A stretch of DNA of 64,000 nucleotides, from NCBI GenBank assembly GCA_001910725.1, contig MJGA01000001.1:1488001-1552000 (forward strand), given 5' to 3'. Shown piece by piece: positions 1 to 10,695 of this stretch. Origin of the DNA: Phanerodontia chrysosporium. Lineage: Eukaryota > Basidiomycota > Agaricomycetes > Polyporales > Phanerochaetaceae. A model generated the notes under the pieces. It was not told the DNA's origin, searched no databases, and was given only the letters and a program-made list of their open reading frames with translations. Position 1 is the stretch's first letter, and the number at the start of each line of letters is the position of its first letter. A program made the position numbers and the translations under genes.

Positions 1-1489
1 GGCGTAACGTCCCCACTTTCTCCGTTAACATGCTGCGAGCGATTCTCATCGATGACGGCGAGCACACTTCGAAGTTTCGATTCCGACTTGCGGTGAGAGT
101 GCGTGGGGAGAGAGGGTGTAAACGGAACGGAGTGTCGCCGACTGACGGTAGGCGGAGAGACAGAAGGGGAGATGACCGTCGTCGAAGACGTGGGTGACAT
201 GACAGGCGAGGTAGGAACCTGCGCCCATGCGGCAGTAGTTTCGGGGAAGAACCCGCCGGTGTTGGTCCAGGAGCCCTTGCCGTCGCTGCTGCCGTCTAAA
301 TCGGGTGTCGAGGATGTGAGAGGGCTTGGGCTGGCAGACGGTGTGTTGGCAATGACAGACAAAGGTGGAAGGATTGAGAATATCTTGTCCTCGTCAGGTT
401 GGGGGCCATAAGAATCGAACGGGTCAGGGACAGCCTGGAGCATAGGCTCAATTATGGGGTCGGATCTGTACAGCAGATGAGCGATGTGTGAATGTATCGA
501 GTAGATAACTTACGCTTTGGAGGTAAGTCTGTCAAAGATATCAAGCGTAGACCTCACTACAAGGCAGGTCTTGCCTTGTACGGCGTCCCAAACTTGCTCC
601 TCGTGCTCCACAATTTCTTGGTAATGTTGCGCTTTGAGGTCATCGAGTTCGTCAACCTGTCGCTGGAGTATAGCCAGTGCCTCCCGGAAAGTTTGCAAAT
701 CTGCTCATGGCAATAAGTCTGAATGCACATCGTGGCATCGTCTGTGACTCACTTCGGCCTTTCCGCTGCATGTTCTCCCGCTCTGTCTGTCTGATAACGC
801 GACTCTTTTCCGAAGGCCTTCTCGTACGCATTCGAGCGCTCCTGTAAGAGTAGACATTAATATAGCGCAGACAGAGATGCAACAAAGCGCTACAGACAGT
901 TACGATGGAACGGTAATTATCCAGGTGTTGACGTAATGGCTTCTCAAACTGTTTGTCAAGTGTATCTGCCTGTCTGATGTCAGATGAATAGACAAGCGAG
1001 TGCGTGCCTAACTCACCAAGACGTGCCAGTGGTTGCTCATAAGGTGGTGCAGTCCGGATGCAGCTTGCAGACGCGTCCCAGTCTCATACGTAGGACCTTT
1101 CAAACTGCACGCTACTGTAAGCAAGCGATAGAACGCCCTAAGTCTTGCACATACGTTGCGCAGGTCTCCATAGCATCGGCAAACTGCGCGGTGGCCCTTG
1201 ACATGGCCAGAAGTGCTTGACGATAAGCAGCACTCTTGCTGAGCAGCTGCGGAGAGCAAGTCAGCAACCGCGAAGCAGCAACAGGGGTAAATGAAGCACT
1301 GTATACCTCTTCATATGCATGAACACTGGCCTTGAGGTCGCCCCTGGTGATGATCTTGTCAGGCCCGTTGGGACCGAAGTTCATAGCAGATGCATTCGTG
1401 GTCTCTGTGAAAGTGGGCGAGGGCGGACCGGAAGATACTGGCGGCCGCGGATTAATGGCTAAAGAGCGGAGAGAACGAGCCCTTGGCAT
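1..1489 (-). CDS. IVY1-like BAR/coiled-coil phospholipid-binding protein (C-terminus beyond left edge)
   Basis: Spliced gene on the minus strand with start ATG at 1489-1487. Exons I can place are 1489-1307, 1246-1155, 1104-1017, 969-904, 841-753, about 698-514, then 465 to the left edge. The product has a short Pro/Ser N-terminus, then a helical region (ITRGDLKASVHAYEE, RLQAASGLHHLMSNHWHVL, FEKPLRQHLDNY, ALAILQRQVDELDDLKAQHY) and a disordered Pro/Ser tail. That order matches fungal proteins related to yeast Ivy1, an inverse-BAR protein of the vacuole membrane. In the exon at 841-753 the homologous frame switches after NAYEKAFG to EKSRVIRQTE, near 805-812, and the downstream splice phase fits only the second frame. 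One base therefore seems to be missing there. The family assignment is from memory of conserved segments; the role in membrane binding is inferred. Confidence 0.72.
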
Positions 1490-1740
1490 CGTTGTGCAAG
1501 ACGCGGACGTGGGAGGAAGAGAAAGGTGGGCAAAGCTGCCAGCCTCAGCTGCTGGCTGCTAGAAATGATGTCGCAGCTTTCCAAGTGCGCGCCCTCCCAG
1601 ATTTGGGAAGCGCGCCATGAGCGCCTGGTGCACGTGACGAAATTTGTGCCGCACCTTCGCGGCGGCAAGAGTCGACCCGAACCACGAACTTTGCCTTGCG
1701 TGCCCATTTGTCTCTCACCCCCCTTCTTGCGCCGCCGATC

Positions 1741-2572
1741 ATGTCCGACACCGCTGATACCACCGCAAGCGCGACTGCACAAGAGCCCACTAACATAGAT
1801 GACGTGGAGGAGGAAGAGTCCAAGGTATGCATGCATCCTGCGAGCAGCCACACAATCTCACTGGAGAAGCGGCTCCCGCTCTTTGACTTGTAGGAGATTC
1901 TCCTCATGAAGCAGCGTGTCGAGGAGATGGAACGGGAGGCCAATAAATTGCGAGAGCTCCAGGCTGCAGCTGAGAAGCAAGAACACGAAGGCGCAGCTGG
2001 TGATGCTTCGGTACCCATGGACACTGAGGACGAAAGGGCGCAAGCCGATCAGCGCAGTATCTTCGTAGGAAACGTGCGTAGTCTGTCCTTTCTGTCTTCC
2101 AGTGTCTAACGCTAGTCTCTAGGTGGACTATGCTTCGACGCCAGAGGAGATTCAGCAACATTTCCAGTCTTGCGGGACTATCAACCGTGTAACAATCCTC
2201 TGTGACAAGTTCACGGGCCACCCAAAAGGGTATGCCTATGTGGAATTTGCCGACGTCGAGTCTGTAGACACGGCACTAGCTATGGACAATTCACTCTTCC
2301 GTGGCCGTCTGATCAAGGTATGTTACTCCCTCTCAAAGGGATGGACTTGGAATCAATCCTCCACAGGTCACTTCAAAACGCACTAACATCCACGGCTTCA
2401 ATCGCGGCCGAGGGCGTGGTGGATACCGTGGCGGATACCGAGGCGGCTTCCGCGGCGGATCATATGGCTACACGCCTTACGCTCGTGGGCGCGGCAGGTA
2501 AGTCGCCAAACATGCTCGCAGACTATTGACACACGCTGACGGTTTTGTAGGGGGCGCGGACGTGGTTTTTAA
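1741..2572 (+). CDS. PAB2: Nuclear poly(A)-binding protein PAB2/PABPN1-like (RRM plus RGG tail)
   Basis: Five exons: 1741-1824, 1894-2073, 2123-2317, 2367-2497 and 2551-2572. The spliced protein has an acidic N-terminus and a coiled coil ([18 protein letters not shown]). A single RRM follows, with RNP2 SIFVGN split by intron 2 and RNP1 [10 protein letters not shown]. It ends in a Gly/Arg-rich tail ([15 protein letters not shown]) whose last codons lie in a 22-nt exon. Coiled coil, RRM and RGG tail in that order is the PABPN1/Pab2 layout. This nuclear protein binds poly(A) tails and controls their length and nuclear RNA decay. The start codon lies 251 nt from the divergent IVY1-like start, so a shared promoter is likely. 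No frame break was seen. Confidence 0.9.
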
Positions 2573-2735
2573 GTCTTCGGCATGGACATATTTACTTCGG
2601 TCTTGTTCTAATATTATATGCTCTCGCTGTATTCAATAGTCACCTCAACGAACCGTTTCTTATGGCATGGTAATGCAGTCTGTCGCTCGTAAAACTTCGA
2701 ATCCAACACAGTGCGAGATGGGTATCACTCAATAG

Positions 2736-3347
2736 ATGTTTGCGCGGCGCTGGCGCCTTCCACGGATGGCGGCAAGTTCGCTAAGCGCCCTCAGTTGTCC
2801 TTTCTCCCGACCGCTCACCATGGCTCTCAATCCTCTGCGAAGATGGGCTCGGTCACTGGCGACGGCTGCATACCCATTCTCAAAGACAGCGATTATACCT
2901 TCCAGCCCGCCTCCGCCGCCGTCCTCGGCCCTGATGCAGGGCAAGGGCCTCATGCCCTTCCTCAAGCAGAGCATCCTTCCGCCAGAGAAGCAAAAGTTGC
3001 TTGACACGCTCTTCGCAAAGAGGCATCCTGAGCGGCTCCAACCCGGCTCTGTCCTCACCGTCACCTTGAACCATGCGCCGGGCATTTTCTCCGGGGTCCT
3101 CCTCAGCGTCCGCCGGCGCGGGCTCGACACGTCGTTCGTGCTCCGGAATGTCGTTAATCGCACCGGAGTGGAGATGCAGTTCTTCATCGCGTCACCGCAC
3201 GTGAAGGACATCAAGGTTCTCTCGAGGGCGGGAGGCAGCGCAAGCGGTGGAGGAAAGACGGGTCGCAGGATGCGCAGGGCGAAGCTATTCTACCTGAGAG
3301 ACTCGCCAGAAAAGATGTCGGCCATCTCTCAGAGCGTGAAGGGTTGA
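2736..3347 (+). CDS. IMG1: Mitochondrial ribosomal protein bL19m
   Basis: Single-exon ORF of 203 codons from ATG 2736. The first ~70 residues are Arg/Ser/Ala/Pro-rich with almost no acids, as expected of a mitochondrial presequence. From about residue 95 the L19 family is clear: RLQPGSVLTVTLNHAPGIFS, GVLLSVRRRGLDTSFVLRNV, then MQFFIASPHVKDIKVL and RRMRRAKLFYLR. bL19 lies at the subunit interface of bacterial and mitochondrial ribosomes; the yeast counterpart is Img1. In-frame ATGs at residues 11 and 29 could also serve as start. It begins 163 nt after the PAB2 stop on the same strand. Confidence 0.9.
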   Translation: MFARRWRLPRMAASSLSALSCPFSRPLTMALNPLRRWARSLATAAYPFSKTAIIPSSPPPPPSSALMQGKGLMPFLKQSILPPEKQKLLDTLFAKRHPERLQPGSVLTVTLNHAPGIFSGVLLSVRRRGLDTSFVLRNVVNRTGVEMQFFIASPHVKDIKVLSRAGGSASGGGKTGRRMRRAKLFYLRDSPEKMSAISQSVKG

Positions 3348-4321
3348 CGACATTCATAGTACGTTGTTTAACGTTCGCCAGTGTGGTCGGAGCTGAGCAG
3401 CTGTATCAGGTGCAATCTTATTATCTTGGTACCCTCGTGTACTCGCACACGACTGGTGAGGGTCGCACAGAGCACATCCTATTTGGTACCGCACGAACAA
3501 ACCTCGTTGCCCGACTAGGTCTAGCCATGTTGGAAGGCCAGGCATGCGCAGAAGCCAGGGATGGTGTAGGACCAGAGACAAACAGGTCTGGAACCTTGAC
3601 GTTCCTGTACGGAGTGGCGAATAGACTGTTCCAGCCGCTAGACATATCTTCGGAGGATATAACAATGTGCCTGTGTGATGCACTTGCCTGTTTGCTGCTT
3701 CATTCCTCCCATGGATCTCCCGTCTTCCTCGTGGGTGAGCCCTTGGGCTACGTCAGTGATCTCGACCATGGTCTCTGGTCAGAAGCGACACTCAGGGTCT
3801 GCATCACCCTAGAACTGTGCTTGTACTCGTCGCGTCGTCTCCTGGTCGTATCGGACTGACCACAGCTGGAACAACCTGCGTCCTGTGCCGCTCACACCGG
3901 CTTGCGGCCCAGCACCGGCGCGGACACGGACGGGAGCGTACACTGCCTCCACGCTGACTCGTGCGCGTTCACGCACATACGTGTTGAGCTCGGAGAGAGT
4001 CTGGGACCGAAAGGGGAATGTCTAAAGGTGCTCAGCATGGCGGTGCGGGGCACTCTGGCAGCCATTGGCTCCCTTTGGCCCCCGGGCTTGCAACGCCCTA
4101 CAAACGAATAGGCGCCGAATTACACTTCTATATACGCTGCGGTGAAACCGCCGACGGACAACTCACGCTACGACCGCTTGCCGCTTTTTTCCATTCACGA
4201 CTCTGACAACAAGCCCGCCCGACAAAGCTCTTGTGGACTGGGCAGTCTTTGGCAGGGACAAAGGCTTCGATCCTCGCCCAGATCTCCACTGCGGGGTATA
4301 TAGGCTCTCTTGCCAACCGCC
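3348..4321 (+). other. Intergenic region, no supportable gene
   Basis: About 970 nt between bL19m and the Zn2Cys6 gene. Open frames exist on both strands (for example 3344-3859 plus), but they lack recognisable domains or clear splice sites. A TATATA run at 4297-4302 lies only about 20 nt before the next start codon, which is very close for a TATA box. The stretch presumably carries the promoter and 5'UTR of the transcription factor. Confidence 0.5.
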
Positions 4322-7300
4322 ATGACCGAGACGAACACAATGTCTATGCCTACCGATGGAACAGAACGCCAGAACAATTCTCAGCCCAAGAAGAAGAAAG
4401 TTGACGACCCTCCGCTCCCGCCAGACCTCGGCTTGAAGCCTGTTCAGCTCCAGCGTCGCAGAGTGTGGAGAGCATGTGAAAGCTGCAGGTCAGTCTCCCC
4501 CACATTCCTCGTATCCACTCTTAATAGTTTTCCCCCGCACAGACGGAAGAAGATCAAGTGCGATGGAAATGAACCTACTTGCTCGCAGTGCGCCGCATCC
4601 AAGTCCCAGTGCACTTGGCTCCAAACAAAAGACAGGGCGGCGTTAAGCAGACAGTGAGCATGGTCTCCTCTCCACAAGAAAGCTGTGAACGAGTTCTGAT
4701 ACGTAGTAATACAGCTATGTGCAGGAGCTCGAGGCTCGTCTTCAGCATATGGAGGGTCTATTCCAACAGATCTCTCCTCTACTCGAGCAAATTGGTCAAG
4801 CAACGGGTCTCGATGTATCCGGTCTTGCGTCCAACTCTGGTACACCTGGCCAGGCTACTCTCCCTCCCAACTTGCTTCAGGCCATCCTCAACGCTCGGAA
4901 GGACGTCTCCGCAGCCCCCACACGGTCGTCGTCTCCGACCCAGGTGAAAACGGAAGACGACATGTCGGAATCGTTCGGGCAGCTAGCGCTTGATGAGCAC
5001 GGTCAGATGCGCTGGATAGGCAGCTCTTCTACCATGTCTCTCATTCAGTCGTTCCGGACCCTGACCACCTCGCCCATGCATCGCGTTTCCCCCATGGAAG
5101 AGGACCCTCTCGCGCCTGGCCGAGCGTGAACAAGCTCTATTTCCCGGCGTCCGTCTTTTTTGGAAAGGTCCGGGTGCTACCTGGTCCTGAAGAGGTGGAA
5201 TGGCCGCCAAGAGATCTGGCCGACAAGCTGGTATGTGACAGGATATCCGGCATCTGTTCAACTGTAAATTGTGCTTCCAGGTCGATGCATACTTTTCGCG
5301 CTTCCATTTCCTTATGCCCATTATCGACAAGACTTCCTTCCTGCGACGTTATGTCTTCCTGATGGAGAACCTTGGCGATAAATCAATAGCTCGCGAGCAG
5401 ACGCCTTTCCTTTCACTCGTGAATGGCGTTTTTGCATGCGCTGCCAAGCTTGTAGACGACCCGCGGTTATCCAACAGCGAAGGGCTGGACGAGTCCGGAA
5501 TGGGCATGGTATATTACGAACGGTGTGTTCGGGAAAGCGTGGTGATTTAGGCATGCAGGGCTGATACATCTTATTCAGGGCCTTGATCCTCCATTACATT
5601 TGCCATTCGACCATGCTGGTCGAGCATGTCCAGTGCTTCCTGCTCATGGCGTCATTCTTGTGCTCGGTAAACTGTTTGCCGCAGGCCTGGATCCTCGTGG
5701 GTCAGGCCGTCCGCATCGCTCAGGATATCGGTTTGCATGTATGTCATTTTCTTTCTTCGCACTCCTCCAATACGAAAACGCAATTCCACAGAGATCTCCG
5801 CGGCGGCTTGTGATAGACTCGATCGAGAAGGAGACGCGCCGTAAGGTCTGGTGGGGCTGTTACATTCTGGACCGGATGTTGGCCCTCGCCCTCGGACGAC
5901 CCCTTGGCATTGATGACAAGGACTGCGATGTCGAGCTCCCGGTTGACGTCGAGGATGACAACCTTCCGGAATATTTCGCTGGAGCAAACATGTCAAGAAG
6001 CTCGCCGTCATTGATGAAGGGCTTTATCGAGCAGATAAGCCTTTACTCTATCGGAGGAAAAGTGCTGCGCCAAGTCTACTCCCTGGACAAGTGCAAGGAG
6101 TACCTCGAACCAGAGAAGCGTGCAGAGTTGAACCGTTCCGTAGAGTCGCTTGACAAGGCTCTCGACAAGTGGTGCGACGAGCTTCCGGTCGTCTTCAAGT
6201 CCAGCCCTGTTACCGACAAACAAGTCTCTATGGCCGCGGTTCTTTGCACGCACTACTATTCCATTCTGACGACCCTTCACCGCAACTTTTTGCCAGTCAA
6301 GCCCGACCAACCAGTTCTTCCCAGGTCTACTGCCAAAGCTGTCTCGACGGCGAGGGCTTGTCTCAGACTTGCACCGTCCATTCGGAATGTCGTCCCACCG
6401 AGTCATCACATGGCCTTCTTCATCCAGACGTTATTCAGTTCTGCAGTCATCATTCTGCTCTACGCCATGCACACCACCGACACTGGCGCAGCGCGTACAG
6501 CCATGGATGAAGCCCGAAGCTGCCTTGGGTTCCTTGAGAATTGGGAAGGCTCTTGGCCCGGAGCGCGCAAGTGCAAGGAACTGCTCGAAGACCTGATTGC
6601 GACGACTACGCAAGCCATCCGGGCTGCCATGGATAATCAGTCTAGGATGCCTCCCACGGCCACGTCTTCTAATCCCTCCTCATCGAGCACTCCGCAGAGC
6701 ATGCCTTCCGGGAATGGAACGCCGTCCCCGATGCCAGGTAACGCAGCTATGGCTGCTCCTATGAACCTGCCATCTGGAAGGATTCCGGTCAAGGACAGAG
6801 CTGCACGACGCAACCGTTCGAGAGACCCCCGACTCTCTCCGCGGTTGATACCTCAATCTGGTTACCACCGTCACGATCGTGAGTGTTTGCAGGTACTGTC
6901 GTTGTATCGGTTCTGATACTGTCCTTAGCATTGAGCCAGCGTGCACGGTCCACTTCGCGAAAGCGTCCTATGGGTGACGATGACTTTGAGTATGGCAACC
7001 CATCGTTGTCGAGCGTCTTGTCTGGATCCTACCCAGGCCGGTCGACACTAAGCGCACACAGCTCGCCTGTCTCAGTCAACAGCCACCCATCGCCACCCAC
7101 GAAGCTGGAGCCGCCATTGGAAGCAAGCCCGCAGATGGTTCCGATGAATTCTTTCAACATGAACCCCCAGTCGCCGACGGTTCAAATACCGCAATCTTCC
7201 CAGTTTCAGGCGTACGACTACGGCCTTCCTCAGAGCCCTCGTGAGACCAACTGGACGAGCAGGGACGCCAATAACACCATCTACGAGGACCCTTCTCAGA

Positions 7301-7671
7301 GCAGCAATGGCTACCAATATATGCGTGGCGCGAACGACCCTGGCCTAGTATCCAACCAGTACATGGATCAGCTTGCCGAGATGGGCCAGAACCTGTCGAT
7401 TCTGGCGGGTAGTCCGCCCCAGATGTCTGGTTTTGCTGGGCCCGGATTGCCCTTCAGGGGTTTGGACTTCATTCGCAACTACACGCCCGGCGGCTATTCG
7501 ATGCCCAACGACGACGGCCTGTGGCAGACCCTTGATCCAGACTCTTTCTTGGATCCACAAATTCCGTTCACGTTCGGTGACATGCCGCCGACGGGCAGGA
7601 TGGGCAGCAGCAGTGGTCCGGCGACGGCCAAGCGCAATAATTTGCGAAGTATTTATGGAAGTTGTAGGTGA
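4322..7671 (+). CDS. Zn(II)2Cys6 fungal transcription factor with Fungal_trans domain
   Basis: Seven exons: 4322-4488, 4543-4653, 4715-5230, 5281-5522, 5579-5738, 5792-6878 and 6929-7671. The N-terminus has a basic patch (PKKKK), then the binuclear zinc cluster. Its first two cysteines (ACESCR) are in exon 1 and the other four (KCDGNEPTC, SQC, SQC) in exon 2. A short coiled coil follows (YVQELEARLQHMEGLFQQI). The middle region has the Fungal_trans hallmarks (DAYFSRFHFLMPIIDK, QAWILVGQAVRIAQDIGLH, ETRRKVWWGCYILDR, LALGRPLGIDD). The C-terminus is long and Ser/Pro/Asn-rich. Between MEEDPLAPG and VNKLYFPASVFFGK, near 5117-5122, the frame breaks by one base, most simply a lost C. It is a nuclear DNA-binding regulator; its targets cannot be read from sequence. 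Confidence 0.88.
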
Positions 7672-8157
7672 TAATCGCTCTATGTTCTTAACGATCCCCC
7701 AGTTGTAGGTGTATGAACTTTTTGGAAAACATTTCGACCCCTTTCCACCCCCGCCCCCGTACCTCGTAGCTGTCCATCCCATATCCCGCCGTTACTCGTT
7801 CGTCTCTTGCTTTCGTTGCCAGTCGCATCGACCCATACGTAGTACTACCCGCTGTATCGATACTGGTTATGTCCTACTCTAGCTTACTCTTTAACAACGA
7901 CTACTAACTCCCTTGCCTATTCTTATTTTCTATTTGAACCCCTGCGCTCTGCGCCCAGGACGCGCGGGCGCAGGAAATAATATCAGATGCGCCTCCTCCG
8001 GCGACTTTGCGAGTGAAACCGCGCCGCGAGGCGCCAGACGCGCCCGGCTTTCTCGTCCCCGGAAAGGACGCGGGGCGAGGCGAGTGACCATATAACACCC
8101 CCGCACGGAACTCTCGCGGGCCAGAGGGTCCTCGTTCGCCTTGACACCACACCGCCA
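7672..8157 (+). other. Intergenic region, no gene seen
   Basis: This 486-nt gap holds the 3' end of the transcription factor transcript and the promoter of the acyl-CoA dehydrogenase. The last 200 nt are strongly GC-rich, with a weak TATA-like stretch (CATATAAC) near 8089. No ORF with recognisable content was found. Confidence 0.5.
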
Positions 8158-9952
8158 TGTCGTCCCACCCCGTCGTCGAGCTCACGTCCCCGGCCTCCTG
8201 GGCGATGGTCAGTCCCCGCGTGCCTCCCCACGGCGCACCCAGGCTCACGGACGCATTGAACGCCCCACGCAGATCGAGGACAAGTTCTCGCCGTTCGCGA
8301 AGGAGACGTTGGCGAAGCTCATCAAGTTCCAGCAGGTGCGTTCATGCGCGTGCGCCCCTGTCCTGCGCCCACGGCTGAGCGGCTGCACGCTAGGAGGAGG
8401 TCTGGCCCGCCCTGCGCGTCGCGCACGCGCAGCTGCCCGAGGGCGAGGCCCGCTGGAAGACCGTCATCCCGGTCATCGCGGACCTGAAGAAACGCGCGCG
8501 CGAGCTCGGCCTGTGGAACCTCTTTCTGAGCAAGGCGCACTACCCGAGCACGGCGTGCCGCTGACGAACCTCGAGGTGCGTTTGTGTGTGTGTGATGCTT
8601 GTCTGGTATGGCGTGCTGAGTGTGCGTGCAGTATGCGGTCATGGCGGAGATCCTGGGCAGGGGCGGGCACTTTGCGTCTGAGGTTGTGAACTGCTCGGCG
8701 CCGGACACGGGGAACATGGGTGCGTACTCCCCAGACTCTGTCCCGTGTCTCACTGAAGGTTATACAGAGGTGCTCGCACGCTATGGATCTCCTGAGCAAC
8801 AGAAGAAGTGGCTGATCCCTCTCCTCAACGGCGAGATCCGCTCGTCCTTCGCCATGACCGAACGCTTTGGTACGCATCCTCCTCCCGCAGCCTGCACCGC
8901 GCTGAACATGGCCTCGCAGTCGCCTCCTCGGATGCGACGAACATCCGCACTTCTATCCGGCAAGAGGGCAACGAGATCGTCATCAATGGACACAAGTGGT
9001 GGATCTCGGGCGCGGGCGACCCGCGCTGCGCGGTGCACCTCGTGCTCGGCAAGAGCGATCCGACGAACGCGGACCGCTACCAGCAGCAGAGCATCGTCAT
9101 CGTGCCTGCGAACGCGCCCGGCGTGAAGGTCGTCCGCCCGATGAAGGTCTTTGGCTACGACGACGCGCCCGAGGGGCACTGCGAGATCATCTACGACAAC
9201 GTCCGTGTGCCGCTCAGCAACCTCATTCTCGGCTGGGGTAAGGGCTTTGAGATCATCCAGGGCCGTCTTGGGTATGTAATGTCTGTCGTCATGGGTGTGC
9301 TCAGACTGAGACGAGCGTTCAGACCGGGTCGTATTCACCACTGCATGCGCTCGATCGGCGCGGCCCAAAACGCACTCGATCTTATGCTCGCCCGTGTCAC
9401 GGACCCGTCACGCAAGACGTTTGGCAAGTACTTGTACGAGCACGGTGAGCCTCATTTGGCTACTTGAAGTTCCTGCGCGAGTGCTGAGATATCTTCAGGC
9501 ACCGTCATCGCAGACATTGCCAAGTCCCGCGCCGAGATCGAGAGCGCACGCCTACTGGTGCTCAGCGCGGCGATCCAGATCGACAAGTTCAAGGCAAAGG
9601 GCGCGCTGAAGGAGATCGGCATTGCCAAGGTCCGTAGCACTGTCTTCACATGGGATGGTATGCCTGCTGACAACGACGGCCGCAGTTTGTCGTCCCGTCC
9701 ATGGCGCTCGAGGTCGTGGACCGCGCAATGCAGTCCTTCGGCGCAGAAGGCGTGTGCCAGGACCAGTCGCTCGCGGCGACGTGGGCGGGCCTGCGCACGC
9801 TTCGCTTCGCGGACGGGCCCGATGCGGTGCACATCCAGCAGATCGGGCAGCGCGAGCTGAAGCGTGCGCCTGAGGTAACGCGGCGGCTCGAGCAGATTCG
9901 CAAGCGGGAGAAGGAGCTGTTTGCAAAGTATGGTGTCAAGTCGCATCTGTAA
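8158..9952 (+). CDS. Acyl-CoA dehydrogenase family protein (ACAD10/11-like), possible peroxisomal PTS1
   Basis: Many short exons from ATG 8158. The spliced protein is about 430 residues and follows the ACAD order. The helical N-terminal half contains [18 protein letters not shown] and [20 protein letters not shown], leading to the FAD-contact segment SSFAMTERF. The beta domain has [22 protein letters not shown] and [20 protein letters not shown]. The C-terminal bundle has [19 protein letters not shown] and [16 protein letters not shown]. It oxidises an acyl-CoA to the enoyl-CoA using FAD. The last residues are KSHL, and SHL fits a PTS1-type peroxisomal signal. At about 8550-8553 the frame slips by one base after KAHYP (a lost C); both sides are homologous. 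The substrate is unknown. Confidence 0.88.
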
Positions 9953-10141
9953 GGGCGGTTGCTTGTGTGTACAATATGTAGTTTTTGCGTACGGAAGGAT
10001 CACCTGGACTTTACAATGTCCTTGTCTCTGATGCAATATTTATTCAGGGAGTATCGGGATTCGCGCTTGATACCCTGATGCAGTTTCAAGGATCTTTACG
10101 ATATACTGCTGAGAAATGACAGATCTCGTCTGCGGTATCGG

Positions 10142-10653
10142 TCAGGTCTGTTCGGCGATGACTGTACTAAATACATAGTCGCCGTCGTGGCTGACAGAGC
10201 AATGGAACGAAGCTTGAGCAGCAGTTGAGACGCCCTTCGGGGTGTACACCAACACAGGCTTGGCGTGGTTGAGCCGCGAAACGGCAAACTCTTTCCAGGT
10301 TGGCCGGTCTGCCGGGTAGAGGGCCTTGTACGCTGCCTCCTTCAGACTCCATCTGTAGGGTGTCTCAGATGGTGCTCGCTTTGGTGTCTGTGCAAAACTG
10401 ACCTGACGGCTAGGAACCTGGCGTGTACAGAGACGTCGCTTGCTCGCTTGGCCTGCCATTCCTGCATCTCTGGCGGGCTGAGGATGCGGGAAGCAAGGGC
10501 CTCTGCGCCTCTGCGTTGGACGAGAGCGAGGATGCGTGGGAGGTGGACTACATCGACGCCGACGCCGAGGATGGCCATCGCGGAGGAGACGCGGAGACCG
10601 TTACGACGAAGCGGGCGCGCCACAAAGCCGATCGGGATCAGCACTGATGCCAT
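10142..10653 (-). CDS. PPT2: AcpS-type 4'-phosphopantetheinyl transferase (mitochondrial PPT2-like)
   Basis: Two exons, 10653-10403 and 10352-10142, joined in frame at AVR|WSLKEA. The core begins MAILGVGVDVVHLPRI, the usual AcpS start, and continues with FLAVRWSLKEAAYKALYP, the magnesium/CoA site (KEAAYKA). SFHCSVSHDGDYVFSTVIAE follows. An N-terminal extension of about 25 residues rich in Arg and Ser looks like a mitochondrial presequence, which is why ATG 10653 is preferred over the internal one. The enzyme moves 4'-phosphopantetheine from CoA to an acyl carrier protein. In fungi the AcpS form serves the mitochondrial ACP. Its start codon lies only 42 nt from the divergent ELP2 start. Confidence 0.85.
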
Positions 10654-10695
10654 TCTGTATTGGCCGGCGCCTGCTCAAAGAAATAATCATCGACG
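10654..10695. promoter_or_regulatory. 42-nt head-to-head spacer between PPT2-like and ELP2 start codons
   Basis: Only 42 nt separate the two divergent start codons. Both 5'UTRs and any core promoters must therefore overlap each other or lie inside the neighbouring coding sequence, unless one gene starts further downstream. The AcpS core could start at the internal ATG at 10578, which would widen the gap. No TATA box is visible. Confidence 0.5.

Noticed and set aside
3344..3859. 171-codon plus-strand ORF after bL19m
   Set aside because: No ATG-led domain content, overlaps competing minus-strand ORFs, and no family recognised; left as intergenic.
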